Assembly (NCBI RefSeq): GCF_018390645.1
Contig: NZ_JAHBGC010000038.1
Coordinates: forward strand, 54,337 to 118,336
DNA from: Ancylobacter dichloromethanicus
GTDB lineage: Bacteria > Pseudomonadota > Alphaproteobacteria > Rhizobiales > Xanthobacteraceae
Reading direction: 5' to 3'
Length of the DNA stretch: 64,000 bases
Part shown: one piece after another, positions 46,468 through 54,959 of the stretch
Position numbering within the stretch: position 1 is the stretch's first letter
How the letters are laid out: each line of letters starts with the position of its first letter
Notes under the pieces: generated by a model
What the model was told of the DNA's origin: nothing
Seen by the model: the letters and a program-made list of their open reading frames with translations, nothing else
The model's database searches: none
Made by a program: the position numbers and the translations under genes

Positions 46468-47256
46468 ATGATCCGTACCGCCCTGATGACCGTCATGGTC
46501 CAGGCCGTCCGCAAGGCCGGCCGCTCCCTGATCCGCGATTTCGGGGAGGTCGAGAACCTGCAGGTTTCCCTCAAGGGGCCGGCCAATTTCGTCTCCAATG
46601 CCGACCGCAAGGCCGAGCGTATCCTCCAGGACGAACTCACCAAGGCGCGGCCGAACTACGGCTTCATCATGGAGGAGGCCGGCGAGGTCGACGGGGCCGA
46701 TGAGAGCCACCGCTGGATCATCGACCCGCTCGACGGCACCACCAACTTCCTGCACGGCATCCCGCTGTTCTGCGTCTCGCTGGCGCTGGCGCGCGACGGC
46801 GTGCCGGTGGCGGGCGTGATCTACAATCCCGTCACCGACGAACTCTTCATGGCCGAAAAGGGCGCCGGGGCGTTCATGAACGACCGTCGCATCCGGGTCG
46901 CGGCGCGGCGCAATCTCGCCGACAGCGTCGTCTGCTGCGGACTGCCGCATATGGGGCGCGGCGACTTCGCGCAGTTCGGCCGCGAATATGCCGCCGTCGC
47001 CCCCAAGGTGGCCGGCCTGCGCCGCACCGGAACGGCCGCGCTCGACCTCGCCTGGGTGGCGGCCGGACGCTTCGACGCCTTCTGGGAGCGCGGGCTGAGC
47101 CCGTGGGACATGGCGGCCGGAATCGTGCTGGTGCGCGAGGCCGGCGGCTATGTGTCGGACCTCGAAGGCGGCGACAAGATGCTGGCCAAGGGCGACATCA
47201 TCGTCGGCAATGAGACGGTGCGGCGCGACCTGCTGACGCTGGTCGACAAGGCATAG
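46468..47256 (+). CDS. suhB: Inositol monophosphatase family protein
   Basis: This 262-residue protein carries the lithium-sensitive phosphatase motifs: GPANFVSNADRKAE, EEAGEVDGADESHRWIIDPLDGTTNFLHG (metal ligands E and DPLDGT) and the C-terminal SPWDMAAGIVLVREAGG. Substrates are usually inositol-1-phosphate, or the protein acts in rRNA antitermination as SuhB does. It stands alone between zapA and the stator-like pair. Confidence 0.92.
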   Translation: MIRTALMTVMVQAVRKAGRSLIRDFGEVENLQVSLKGPANFVSNADRKAERILQDELTKARPNYGFIMEEAGEVDGADESHRWIIDPLDGTTNFLHGIPLFCVSLALARDGVPVAGVIYNPVTDELFMAEKGAGAFMNDRRIRVAARRNLADSVVCCGLPHMGRGDFAQFGREYAAVAPKVAGLRRTGTAALDLAWVAAGRFDAFWERGLSPWDMAAGIVLVREAGGYVSDLEGGDKMLAKGDIIVGNETVRRDLLTLVDKA

Positions 47257-47397
47257 CAAAAATAGCAGCAGCGGTAGAGAGATAACGCGCGGCCACGGCG
47301 GTGCTGCTGCGTTCCTTTTCCGTGCGTCTGTGGCATAGTCCGGCCCGAAGGGCGGTTTTTCGAGCCATCGCCGTCCTTCCAAGGGACGGCCGAGGGT

Positions 47398-48468
47398 ATG
47401 AGCGCTACGGATTCATTTCATAAATTGTCATCGCCCCGCATCTTTCTGGTGCGGATGTTCGTCTTTATCCTGCTCTGCGTGGCGCTCGCCTCTATTCTGC
47501 ACGAGCCGATCTGGCGGGCCTTTCTCAACAATCCCGGCCTTAACGGCGTCATCTTCGGCGTTCTGCTGATCGGCATCATCTTCGCCTTCCGCCAGGTGGT
47601 CCGGCTGCTGCCGGAAGTCGAATGGGTGAACAGCTTCCGCATCGCCGATCCGGGGCTGGAGGTGCGGCAGGCGCCGGTGCTGCTGGCGCCGATGGCGGCG
47701 CTGCTTGGCGACCGGATCGGGCGCATGTCGATCTCGCAGGCGACGATGCGCGGGATCCTCGAATCCATCGGCACCCGCCTCGACGAGGCCCGCGACCTGC
47801 TGCGCTACCTGACCGGCCTGCTGGTCTTCCTCGGCCTGCTCGGCACCTTCTGGGGCCTTCTGGAGACCGTAAGCTCGATCGCCGGGGTGATCGGCTCGCT
47901 TGAGGTGGGGCCGGAATCGGCCTCCGTGCTGGACACGCTGAAGACCGGCCTCGCCGCCCCGCTCGGCGGCATGGGCATCGCCTTCTCGTCCTCGCTGTTC
48001 GGTCTCGCCGGTTCGCTGGTGCTGGGCTTTCTCGATCTTCAGGCCGGGCAGGCGCAGAACCGCTTCTACATCGACCTCGAAGACTGGCTCTCGACCACGG
48101 TCGAGGACCTGGGCACCGAAGCGGCGCGCGCCCGCGGGCCGGTTCCGGTGCCCTCCCATACGGCGCCGTCCCATGTGGCGCCGGTCGGCCCGCTGCCGCT
48201 GCCGCCACCGCCGGCCCCGGCGCCGGATTTCAGCGACCTGTCGGCCGCCATCGCGCGGCTTGAGCGCACCATGACCGAGGCCGGCTCGCAGCGCGTCACC
48301 ACCGCCATGGCGCATCTGGCGGAGAGTCTGCAGGGGCTGGTGCAGCACATGCGCAGCGAGCAGCAGATGGTGCGCGACTGGGTCGAGGCCCAGGCCGAGC
48401 AGCAGCGCGACATCAAGCGCCTGCTGGAGCGCATCGCCGAAACCAAGTCGGATCGCGAGAGCGCCTGA
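47398..48468 (+). CDS. MotA/TolQ/ExbB-like proton channel protein (orphan stator subunit)
   Basis: This 356-residue membrane protein has four predicted helices: two near the N-terminus (VRMFVFILLCVALASIL; GVIFGVLLIGIIFAF) and two in the MotA/TolQ/ExbB domain (LLVFLGLLGTFWGLLETVSS about 140-160; APLGGMGIAFSSSLFGLAGSLVLGFLDL about 180-210). The TFWGLLETV and GGMGIAFSSSLFG motifs are the family's channel signatures. A Pro-rich linker (about 245-280) leads to a C-terminal coiled coil. It overlaps by one base with a MotB-like/OmpA partner. No flagellar or Tol/Ton genes are near, so the energised process is unknown. Confidence 0.88.
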   Translation: MSATDSFHKLSSPRIFLVRMFVFILLCVALASILHEPIWRAFLNNPGLNGVIFGVLLIGIIFAFRQVVRLLPEVEWVNSFRIADPGLEVRQAPVLLAPMAALLGDRIGRMSISQATMRGILESIGTRLDEARDLLRYLTGLLVFLGLLGTFWGLLETVSSIAGVIGSLEVGPESASVLDTLKTGLAAPLGGMGIAFSSSLFGLAGSLVLGFLDLQAGQAQNRFYIDLEDWLSTTVEDLGTEAARARGPVPVPSHTAPSHVAPVGPLPLPPPPAPAPDFSDLSAAIARLERTMTEAGSQRVTTAMAHLAESLQGLVQHMRSEQQMVRDWVEAQAEQQRDIKRLLERIAETKSDRESA

Positions 48469-49502
48469 TGGCACTGGGACGTTCCCGCCGTGGCGAGCGC
48501 CACATCGACTACTGGCCCGGCTTCGTCGACGCGCTGTCGACGCTGCTGCTGGTGTTCGTCTTCCTTCTGTCGGTGTTCGTGCTGGCGCAGTTCGTCCTTA
48601 CCCAGGAGATCGGCACCAAGGACGACGCCATGGCGCGTCTTCAGGCGCAGATCCGCGAACTGACCGACCTGTTGGCGCTGGAGCGGGCGAACGACGCCGA
48701 GGCCGACAGCCAGATGGGCGCGCTGCGCGCCAGCCTGCTGCGGCTGGAGCAGGAGCGCGACGCGCTGCGCGAGGCGGCGACCGCCATCGCCAGTCCCGAG
48801 GAAATCGCCTCGGCCCAGAGCCGCAGCGCCGAACTCGCCCGCGAACTGGGGCAGGAGAAGGACGCCACCGCCCAGGCGGCGGCACAGATCGCCATCCTCA
48901 ACCAGCAGATCGCCGCCCTGCGGCGGCAGATCGCGGCGCTGGAGCAGGCGCTGGATATTTCCGAACAGAAGGACAAGGAAAGCCAGTCCCGCCTCGCCGA
49001 TCTCGGCCGGCGGCTGAATGTCGCCCTCGCCCAGCGGGTGCAGGAACTGACGCGCTACCGCTCCGAGTTCTTCGGCCGGCTGCGCGCCATTCTCGGCGAC
49101 CGGCCGGATGTGCGGGTGGTGGGCGACCGCTTCGTGTTCCAGTCGGAAATCTTCTTCGACCTCGCGGCGGCACAATTGCGGCCCGACGCGCTGCCGGCGC
49201 TGGACAAACTGGCGAGCGCGCTGATCGCGCTGGAGAAGGAGATACCGGCCGACCTGCCCTGGGTGCTGCGGGTTGACGGCCACACCGACGACCGGCCGAT
49301 CTCGACCCCGCTCTACCCCTCCAACTGGGAGCTTTCGGCCGCGCGCGCGATCGCGGTGGTGCAGTATCTGGCGCAGAAGGGCGTGTCGCCCCAGCATCTC
49401 GTCGCCGCCGGCTTCGGCGAATACCAGCCGATCGACCCCGGCAGCGACGACGAGGCCCGCGCCCGCAACCGCCGCATCGAGCTCAAGCTCACCGAGCGAT
49501 GA
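48468..49502 (+). CDS. MotB-like protein: membrane anchor, coiled coil and OmpA peptidoglycan-binding domain
   Basis: This 344-residue protein has one N-terminal helix (PGFVDALSTLLLVFVFLLSV) with an acidic residue (D21) placed as in MotB/TolR/ExbD, a long periplasmic coiled coil (about 52-200) and a C-terminal OmpA/MotB domain (about 215-340: FFDLAAAQLRPDALPAL, DGHTDDRPISTPLYPSNWELS, RNRRIELKL). The layout predicts a proton-driven stator anchored to peptidoglycan. Translational coupling (TGATG) with the MotA-like gene supports a two-protein complex. Confidence 0.9.
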   Translation: MALGRSRRGERHIDYWPGFVDALSTLLLVFVFLLSVFVLAQFVLTQEIGTKDDAMARLQAQIRELTDLLALERANDAEADSQMGALRASLLRLEQERDALREAATAIASPEEIASAQSRSAELARELGQEKDATAQAAAQIAILNQQIAALRRQIAALEQALDISEQKDKESQSRLADLGRRLNVALAQRVQELTRYRSEFFGRLRAILGDRPDVRVVGDRFVFQSEIFFDLAAAQLRPDALPALDKLASALIALEKEIPADLPWVLRVDGHTDDRPISTPLYPSNWELSAARAIAVVQYLAQKGVSPQHLVAAGFGEYQPIDPGSDDEARARNRRIELKLTER

Positions 49503-49512
49503 GCCGACGGCG

Positions 49513-50010
49513 ATGAGCGAGCCGCGCGCCACCGTGCTGACCGGTTTCGACTGGAGCCGCATGCCGGACATGACCGACCTGTGGGTTGAAGCCTGGCAGG
49601 AGGCGCTGCCGGAGATCGATTTCGAGGCGCGCCGCGGCTGGCTGTGCCACCGCATCGGTTCGCTGATCGAGGAGGGCGCCGCTATCGATCTCGCGCTGGC
49701 GGAAGGGCAGGACGGCGCGCCGGGGGAACTGCTCGGCTTCGTCTGCGTGCACCCGCGCACCGGCTATGTCGACCAGTTGGTCGTGCATCCCGACCATTGG
49801 GGGGCGGGGGTGGCGAGCCGGCTGGTCGCCGCCGCCGTCGCCCGCTCGCCGCGTCATCTCGTGCTCGACGTCAACGAGCAGAACGAGCGTGCCGTGCGTT
49901 TCTACGAGAAGGCCGGCTTCGCGGTGGTGGGCCACGGCGTCAACCCGACCTCCGGCCGCCCGACGCTCCGCATGGAACGCAGGGGCGGACCCCCGCGGGC
50001 GAAGGCCTGA
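49513..50010 (+). CDS. GNAT family N-acetyltransferase
   Basis: This 165-residue GNAT protein has the acetyl-CoA motif DQLVVHPDHWGAGVASRLVAAA and the C-terminal LDVNEQNERAVRFYEKAGFAVVGHG, with an LGFVCVHP strand before it. The acceptor is unknown. It starts 10 bp after the MotB-like gene and is probably co-transcribed. The C-terminal tail (RMERRGGPPRAKA) is basic. Confidence 0.85.
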   Translation: MSEPRATVLTGFDWSRMPDMTDLWVEAWQEALPEIDFEARRGWLCHRIGSLIEEGAAIDLALAEGQDGAPGELLGFVCVHPRTGYVDQLVVHPDHWGAGVASRLVAAAVARSPRHLVLDVNEQNERAVRFYEKAGFAVVGHGVNPTSGRPTLRMERRGGPPRAKA

Positions 50011-50029
50011 CCTTCAGGCCATCCGGCCC

Positions 50030-51886
50030 CTACTTGCCGGCGCCCGCCTCGCCGAACTGCAGCGCCGCGAGCCGGGCATAGAGGCCGCCCCGTCCGACCA
50101 GGCTGGCATGGGTGCCCTCCTCGACGATGCGCCCGCCCTCCATCACCAGGATGCGGTCGGCGGAGAGCACCGTCGCCAGGCGATGGGCGATGACCAGCGT
50201 CGTGCGGCCTTGCATCGAGAGATCGAGCGCCTGCTGCACCAGCGTCTCGCTCTCCGCGTCCAGCGCCGAGGTGGCCTCGTCCAGCAGCAGGATCGGCGCC
50301 CGCCGCAGGATGGCGCGGGCGATGGCGAGGCGCTGGCGCTGGCCGCCGGAAAGCGTCACCCCGCGCTCGCCCACCGGCGTCTCCCAGCCTTCGGGAAGAC
50401 GGGCCACGAACTCGTCGGCGCGGGCCAGCCGGCCGGCCTCCTCCACCTCGGCGTCGGTGGCGTCGGGCCGGCCGAGGCGGATGTTCTCGCGGATCGAGGT
50501 GGCGAAGATGGCGACGTCCTGCGGCACCAGCGCGATGCGCGCGCGCACCGCCTCGGGATCGGCCTCGGCGATGTCGACGCCGTCCACCGTCACCCGGCCG
50601 GCGACCGGATCGTAGAAGCGCAGCAGCAATTGGAACAGCGTGCTCTTGCCGGCCCCCGAGGGGCCGACCACGGCGACCCGCTCGCCCGGCTTCACCGAAA
50701 AGCTGACCCCGGCCAGCGCCGGCAGGTCCGGCCGGGCGGGATAGGCGAAGAAGACCTCGTCGAAGGCGACGGCGCCGCGCGCCGGCTCGGGCAGGGCCAC
50801 GGGCCGGGCGGGAGGCGCCACTTTCGGCTTCTCGTCGAGCAGTTCGGCGATACGCTCGGTGGCGCCGGCGGCCTGCGAAATCTCGCCCCACACCTCGCCG
50901 AGCTGGCCGAGCCCGCTCGCCGCCAGCACCGCGTAGAGCACGAACTGGCCGAGCGTGCCGGCGGTCATCGAGCCGGCGAGCACGGCGTTGGCGCCGGCCC
51001 AGAGAATGCCGACCACGCTGGCGAAGACCAGGAAGATGCCGACGCCGGTGAGCCAGGAGCGCGCCCGCACGGCATTGCGCGCCGCCTCGAAAGCGTGCTC
51101 CACCTCGCCGCCGAACAGGCGGGAGGCGGCGGCCTCGGCGGTGTTGGCCTGCAGGCTGCGCACCGAGCCGATGGCCTCGGCGGCATAGGCGGAGGCTTCG
51201 GCCAGCGTGTCCTGCGCGCCGCGCGAGCGCTTGCGCACGCCGCGCCCGGCGCCGAGCAGCACCGCGACGATGACCGGGATGGCGACCAGCAGGGTGGCGG
51301 CCAGCCAGGGGCTGGTGACCACCATCATCACCGTCGCGCCGAAGAACAGCACGATGTTGCGCAGCGCGATGGAGGCGGAGGCGCCGACCGCCGACTTGAT
51401 CTGGGTGGTGTCGGCGGTGAGGCGCGAGATCAGCTCGCCCGACTTGGCACCGTCATAGAAGGCGCCGTCGAGGGTGAGCAGGTGGGTGAAGACCTGCGCG
51501 CGCAGATCCGCCACGATGCGCTCGCCCAGCGTCATGACCAGGTAGTAGCGCGCCGCCGACGCCAGCGAGAGCACCGCCACCACGCCGATCATCACCGCGA
51601 AATAGCGGTCGATGAAGCCGGCATGGCTTTCGTCAAAGCCGAAATCGATCATGCGCCGCACCGCGATCGGCACCACCAGCGTGGCGATGGCGGCCACCAC
51701 CAGCGCCGCCACGGCGGCCAGCGCCCGGCCGCGATAGCGCTGCAGATGCGGCCAGAGCGCCATCAGCGGGCGCAGCCGCGGGCGCCGCGCGGCGGGCTTC
51801 TCCGGCGCACGCGCCGGGGGCGGCGTCGCGGAAGCGGCGGTGGATGCGGTGGCGGAAGGTGTGGAGGCGGCTTGTGTCACAGGCAT
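50030..51886 (-). CDS. ABC exporter, fused permease and ATPase (MsbA-like)
   Basis: This 618-residue half-transporter has a low-complexity Ala/Pro N-terminus (about 1-35), six membrane helices (about 50-350, with FFGATVMMVVTSPWLAATLL and GILWAGANAVLAG) and an ATPase domain (about 380-600) with Walker A GPSGAGKST, Q-loop VPQDVAIFATSIREN, signature LSGGQRQRL, Walker B ILLLDEATSALD and H-loop IAHRL. It probably exports lipids or drugs as a homodimer. It is convergent with the GNAT gene and divergent from rpmE. Confidence 0.9.
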   Translation of the reverse strand: MPVTQAASTPSATASTAASATPPPARAPEKPAARRPRLRPLMALWPHLQRYRGRALAAVAALVVAAIATLVVPIAVRRMIDFGFDESHAGFIDRYFAVMIGVVAVLSLASAARYYLVMTLGERIVADLRAQVFTHLLTLDGAFYDGAKSGELISRLTADTTQIKSAVGASASIALRNIVLFFGATVMMVVTSPWLAATLLVAIPVIVAVLLGAGRGVRKRSRGAQDTLAEASAYAAEAIGSVRSLQANTAEAAASRLFGGEVEHAFEAARNAVRARSWLTGVGIFLVFASVVGILWAGANAVLAGSMTAGTLGQFVLYAVLAASGLGQLGEVWGEISQAAGATERIAELLDEKPKVAPPARPVALPEPARGAVAFDEVFFAYPARPDLPALAGVSFSVKPGERVAVVGPSGAGKSTLFQLLLRFYDPVAGRVTVDGVDIAEADPEAVRARIALVPQDVAIFATSIRENIRLGRPDATDAEVEEAGRLARADEFVARLPEGWETPVGERGVTLSGGQRQRLAIARAILRRAPILLLDEATSALDAESETLVQQALDLSMQGRTTLVIAHRLATVLSADRILVMEGGRIVEEGTHASLVGRGGLYARLAALQFGEAGAGK

Positions 51887-51987
51887 GTCTCGGTTATAGA
51901 GCCGCTCGGATTTCCGGCAGGATCGTTTTGTAGATCGCCGCGTGGTTCCCGCGAGGGGCCGGCCTGCGGCGGCTGAGGATGCTACCC

Positions 51988-52212
51988 ATGAAGAGCGACA
52001 TCCATCCCGACTACCACTTCGTCAAGGTGGTGATGACGGACGGCACCGAGTACACGACCCGGACGACTTGGGGCAAGGAGGGCGACGTCCTCCAGCTCGA
52101 TATCGATTCGACCTCGCACCCGGCCTGGACCGGCGGCTCCGGGCAGCTGCTCGACCGCGCCGGCCGCGTGTCCAAGTTCCAGAAGAAGTTCGCGGGCTTC
52201 CTCAAGGCCTGA
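51988..52212 (+). CDS. rpmE: 50S ribosomal protein L31
   Basis: This 74-residue protein begins [20 protein letters not shown] and ends [11 protein letters not shown], the alphaproteobacterial L31 without the four zinc cysteines. GAGGAT lies upstream of the ATG at 51988. A strong terminator follows, so it is a single-gene unit. Confidence 0.95.
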   Translation: MKSDIHPDYHFVKVVMTDGTEYTTRTTWGKEGDVLQLDIDSTSHPAWTGGSGQLLDRAGRVSKFQKKFAGFLKA

Positions 52213-52263
52213 TCGGCCGGGGAGCGGCGGCCCCAGGGCGCCTTCGCGACACATCGATATCAA

Positions 52264-52298
52264 CCCTCGCGCCGGGTACGCCCCCGCGCGAGGGTTTT
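52264..52298 (+). terminator. Rho-independent terminator after rpmE
   Basis: CCCTCGCG and CGCGAGGG arms with TTTTCGTTT after them, 50 bp downstream of the rpmE stop. Confidence 0.82.
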
Positions 52299-52338
52299 CG
52301 TTTGCCCGGCGTTCCGGTGATCGCATGCGCGGCGTCGC

Positions 52339-52899
52339 TCAGCGGTGCTCGAAGGCGCGCCGCAGGCGGCCGATCTGGCCGGCGACGGCATTCGGTCGCA
52401 GGCCGGCGTTTTCCACCGGCGATGGCCCGGCGAGGGCGCTCTCCAGCCGCACGATCTGCCGCTGCAGCTCGAAACCGCGCAGGACCAGCCGCGCCAGCGG
52501 CGGCGGCAGCAGCGCCTCCTGGTCGACATCGCGCGGGGCGCCCTTGAGGTCGATCCTGGCGGATTCCCGTGCCGCGGTCTCGCGGCTCATCTCGCCTTCG
52601 GCGACGGCGCGGCACAGCAGCAGCCAGGACGCGAGCTGCATCAGGCGGGTGGAGTGGCGCATGCTCTGCTGCACATAGGCCGCCGCCGCGCCCCGGGGGA
52701 GCGCGCGGCTGGCTTCGCGCCCTTCGCCGTCGAGATAGGCGGCGGTGTCGTCGACGAGCTGCATGCCGTCCGCGAACAGCACGAGGAAGGCGGGCGAGGC
52801 GAGGCGCCGTTCGGCGAAGCGGATCATCTCGGCGCCGGGCGCCGGGCCCGCCTGTTCGGAGGTGCCGTTCTCGTCCGAATCTTCCCGGATGCTGCCCAT
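52339..52899 (-). CDS. rcdA: RcdA family protein (DUF1465), CtrA-degradation adaptor homologue
   Basis: This 186-residue helical protein matches DUF1465, the family of Caulobacter RcdA: AERRLASPAFLVLFADGMQLVDDTAAYLDG (about 28-57), YVQQSMRHSTRLMQLASWLLLCRAVAEGEMS and LPPPLARLVLRGFELQRQIVRLE. RcdA is a ClpXP adaptor that delivers substrates including CtrA to the protease at the cell pole. The function here is inferred from the family. It is a single minus-strand gene downstream of a terminator. Confidence 0.8.
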   Translation of the reverse strand: MGSIREDSDENGTSEQAGPAPGAEMIRFAERRLASPAFLVLFADGMQLVDDTAAYLDGEGREASRALPRGAAAAYVQQSMRHSTRLMQLASWLLLCRAVAEGEMSRETAARESARIDLKGAPRDVDQEALLPPPLARLVLRGFELQRQIVRLESALAGPSPVENAGLRPNAVAGQIGRLRRAFEHR

Positions 52900-53038
52900 C
52901 GCCCCGACATTCCTGAACGGCGCGTCCGCGCGCCTGCCGCCCCAGTCTGTCGCGCAGCGCCGGCGCGCTGTCCAGTCGCCCGGGCCGGATTCGGCCTCAG
53001 CGCGTTTCGGCTTGGGATAGCGGGGATGAAAAAAGAGC

Positions 53039-53064
53039 CGCCCGGGGGCGGCTCGCTAAGTGGT
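53039..53064 (-). terminator. Rho-independent terminator downstream of the DUF1192 gene
   Basis: On the minus strand GAGCCGCC and GGCGGCTC form a perfect 8-bp stem followed by TTTTTT. Confidence 0.8.
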
Positions 53065-53170
53065 AGACAGGGATGCGTCAAACAGAGTGGACAGAGGCCA
53101 CTCGCGGTCAAAACTGGACCGTCGCGAGTAATAGGTTGGAAAGCTTAATATCGTGTTAAGTCGTCGCTTC

Positions 53171-53377
53171 TCAACGCTTGAAGAAGTTTTCGGCGGCGGA
53201 GCGCGAGGCACGCTTGGCCTCCAGCGCGCGCGTCAGCCGCTCGATCTCGGCGGAAAGCTGGGCGATGCGCTCCTCTATCTCGGCCTCGGAGAGGGCGGAA
53301 ATGTCGCTGCCGACAGTGTGACCCGCCGGCCTCAGCACCGGTGTCGCCAGGGGGAAGAGGTCGTCGTCGATCGCCAT
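53171..53377 (-). CDS. DUF1192 family small protein
   Basis: This 68-residue protein begins MAIDDDLFPLATPVLRPAGH and ends in a coiled coil (SEAEIEERIAQLSAEIERLTRALEAK), the DUF1192 pattern. AAGGAG precedes the ATG at 53377. It is divergent from the quinone oxidoreductase gene. The function is unknown. Confidence 0.82.
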   Translation of the reverse strand: MAIDDDLFPLATPVLRPAGHTVGSDISALSEAEIEERIAQLSAEIERLTRALEAKRASRSAAENFFKR

Positions 53378-53512
53378 CGCTCTGCTCCTTCTCGTCGCCT
53401 GCACGCCGGCTGAGCTTACCCGTCCGGGCCCGCGGTTGCCAGCGATGGCGCCTTGACCTAGGACGGAAGACGATTTCGACCGCGAAGCCGACGACAGCAC
53501 GAGGAAAACGCC

Positions 53513-54514
53513 GTGACCGAGCTGCCCGCCACCATGACCGCCATCGGCCTGCCCACGCCCGGCGGGCCGGAAGCCCTGGTTCCCGAGCCGCGGCCGGTGC
53601 CCTCGCCCGGCGCCGGCGAGATCCTCGTCAAGGTCGCGGCTGCCGGCGTCAATCGGCCGGACGTGATGCAGCGCAATGGGCTGTATCCGCCGCCGCCCGG
53701 CGCCTCGGACATTCCCGGCCTCGAAATCTCCGGCGAGGTGGTGGCGCTCGGCGAGGGCGTGACCCGCTGGAAGCTGGGCGACAAGGTGTGTGCGCTGGTT
53801 TCCGGCGGCGGCTATGCGCAGTATTGCCTGGCCGACGAGGGCTCCGCGCTGCCTGTGCCGGCCGGCCTCTCCATGGTCGAGGCGGCGGCGCTGCCCGAGA
53901 CCTTCTTCACCGTCTGGACCAACGTGTTCGACCTCGCCGGGCTGAAGGCGGGCGAGCGTTTCCTCGTGCATGGCGGCACCTCCGGCATCGGCACCACGGC
54001 GATCCAGCTCGCCAAGGCCTTCGGCGCCACGGTGTTCACCACCGCCGGCAGCGCCGAGAAATGCGCGGTCTGCCGCCAACTCGGCGCCGATGTCGCCATC
54101 GATTACAAGAGCGAGGACTTCGTCGCGGTGGTGAAGGAGCAATCCGGCGGCAAGGGCGTCAATGTCATCCTCGACATGGTGGGCGGCTCCTATATCGCCC
54201 GCAATTACGAGGCCGCCGCGCCGCAGGCCCGGCTGGTGCAGATCGCCTTCATGGAAGGCTCCAAGGTGCAGATCGACTTCATGCGGCTGATGCTCAAGCG
54301 GCTGTCGCATATGGGCTCGACCCTGCGCTCGCGGCCCAAGTCGGAGAAGGCGGCGATTGCCGCGTCGCTGGTCGAGAAGGTGTGGCCGCTGATCGAGGCC
54401 GGCACCGTGAAGCCGGTGCTCGACCAGACCTTCCCGCTGGAGAAGGCGAGCGAGGCCCATGCCCGCATGGAGACCAGCGCCCATATCGGCAAGATCATGC
54501 TCAAGGTGGGGTGA
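53513..54514 (+). CDS. NAD(P)H:quinone oxidoreductase, zinc-free MDR family (PIG3-like)
   Basis: This 333-residue medium-chain dehydrogenase-fold protein lacks zinc ligands, as in quinone oxidoreductases. Segments: GVNRPDVMQRNGLYPPPPGA, PGLEISGEVVALGEG, and the NADPH loop LVHGGTSGIGTTAIQLAKAFGA (about 145-165). The C-terminus TSAHIGKIMLKV is PIG3-like. It reduces quinones or related enones. The GTG at 53513 follows GAGGAAAA. Confidence 0.9.
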   Translation: MTELPATMTAIGLPTPGGPEALVPEPRPVPSPGAGEILVKVAAAGVNRPDVMQRNGLYPPPPGASDIPGLEISGEVVALGEGVTRWKLGDKVCALVSGGGYAQYCLADEGSALPVPAGLSMVEAAALPETFFTVWTNVFDLAGLKAGERFLVHGGTSGIGTTAIQLAKAFGATVFTTAGSAEKCAVCRQLGADVAIDYKSEDFVAVVKEQSGGKGVNVILDMVGGSYIARNYEAAAPQARLVQIAFMEGSKVQIDFMRLMLKRLSHMGSTLRSRPKSEKAAIAASLVEKVWPLIEAGTVKPVLDQTFPLEKASEAHARMETSAHIGKIMLKVG

Positions 54515-54530
54515 GGCCGGTGTCGCTCGG

Positions 54531-54630
54531 CTGGGTCCGGGCTCTGCGCCCCGCGCCGTTTGTCCGGGAAGCGGTGCGATCGTGTCCCGGCCCAGCGAAG
54601 GCGCAGCCGGAGCGCAGAGCCGGGACCTAG
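54531..54630. repeat. Palindromic intergenic element (REP-like)
   Basis: A 19-nt arm at 54531-54549 and its inverted copy at 54612-54630 agree at 17 of 19 positions and flank about 60 GC-rich bases with internal inverted pieces (TGTCCGGGA..TGTCCCGG). The 'GGGTCCGGGCTCTGCGC' style is typical of dispersed palindromes in Rhizobiales genomes. No coding evidence. Confidence 0.65.
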
Positions 54631-54794
54631 CGATGACTCTTCGGCAGTCCCCCCTTGCGCGGGCCGGAATAACGACCCCGGCGGGATTTCCCCCGGGCCG
54701 CCGCAGCGCCCCGTCACTCCCCTCACCGAAAGCTGTTCGCACCCGCGCAACTGCCTCTGGCAATTTGCCCGGTGGCGTCCTAGATTTATCGGGC

Positions 54795-54948
54795 GGGGCT
54801 GCGCGGTTCGTCAGGAGCATATATTTCCGGGGCCTTATCGATCTCAAAGGGAGCTGTCCCTGACCTTGCCCCTGGGCTTGGACACACGGCGCCCACCTAC
54901 GTTGTAGGTTCCCGGGATCGAGCCTCCAACGGCCATCGCGGCTCCGCA
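54795..54948 (+). ncRNA. ssrS: 6S RNA
   Basis: The segment just before the 5-formyl-THF cyclo-ligase gene has the conserved alphaproteobacterial 6S features: TTTCCGGGGCCTTATCGATC, a CCCTGACC..CCCTGGG central bulge flanked by stems, and GACACACGGCGCCCACC followed by a ACCTACGTTGTAGGT hairpin. The ends pair as GGGGCTGCG with CGCGGCTCC, closing the molecule. A TAGATT box lies at 54781-54786. 6S RNA mimics an open promoter and sequesters sigma-70 RNA polymerase. Its position upstream of fau matches the general 6S-fau arrangement. Ends are approximate. Confidence 0.88.
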
Positions 54949-54959
54949 CTCATCGCATC

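Noticed and set aside
47398-49502. Zorya-type anti-phage system (MotA-like ZorA plus OmpA-like ZorB)
   Set aside because: Zorya needs ZorC/ZorD or ZorE effectors; the next genes are a GNAT and an ABC exporter, and the setting is core genome rather than a defence island. Kept only as an orphan stator pair.
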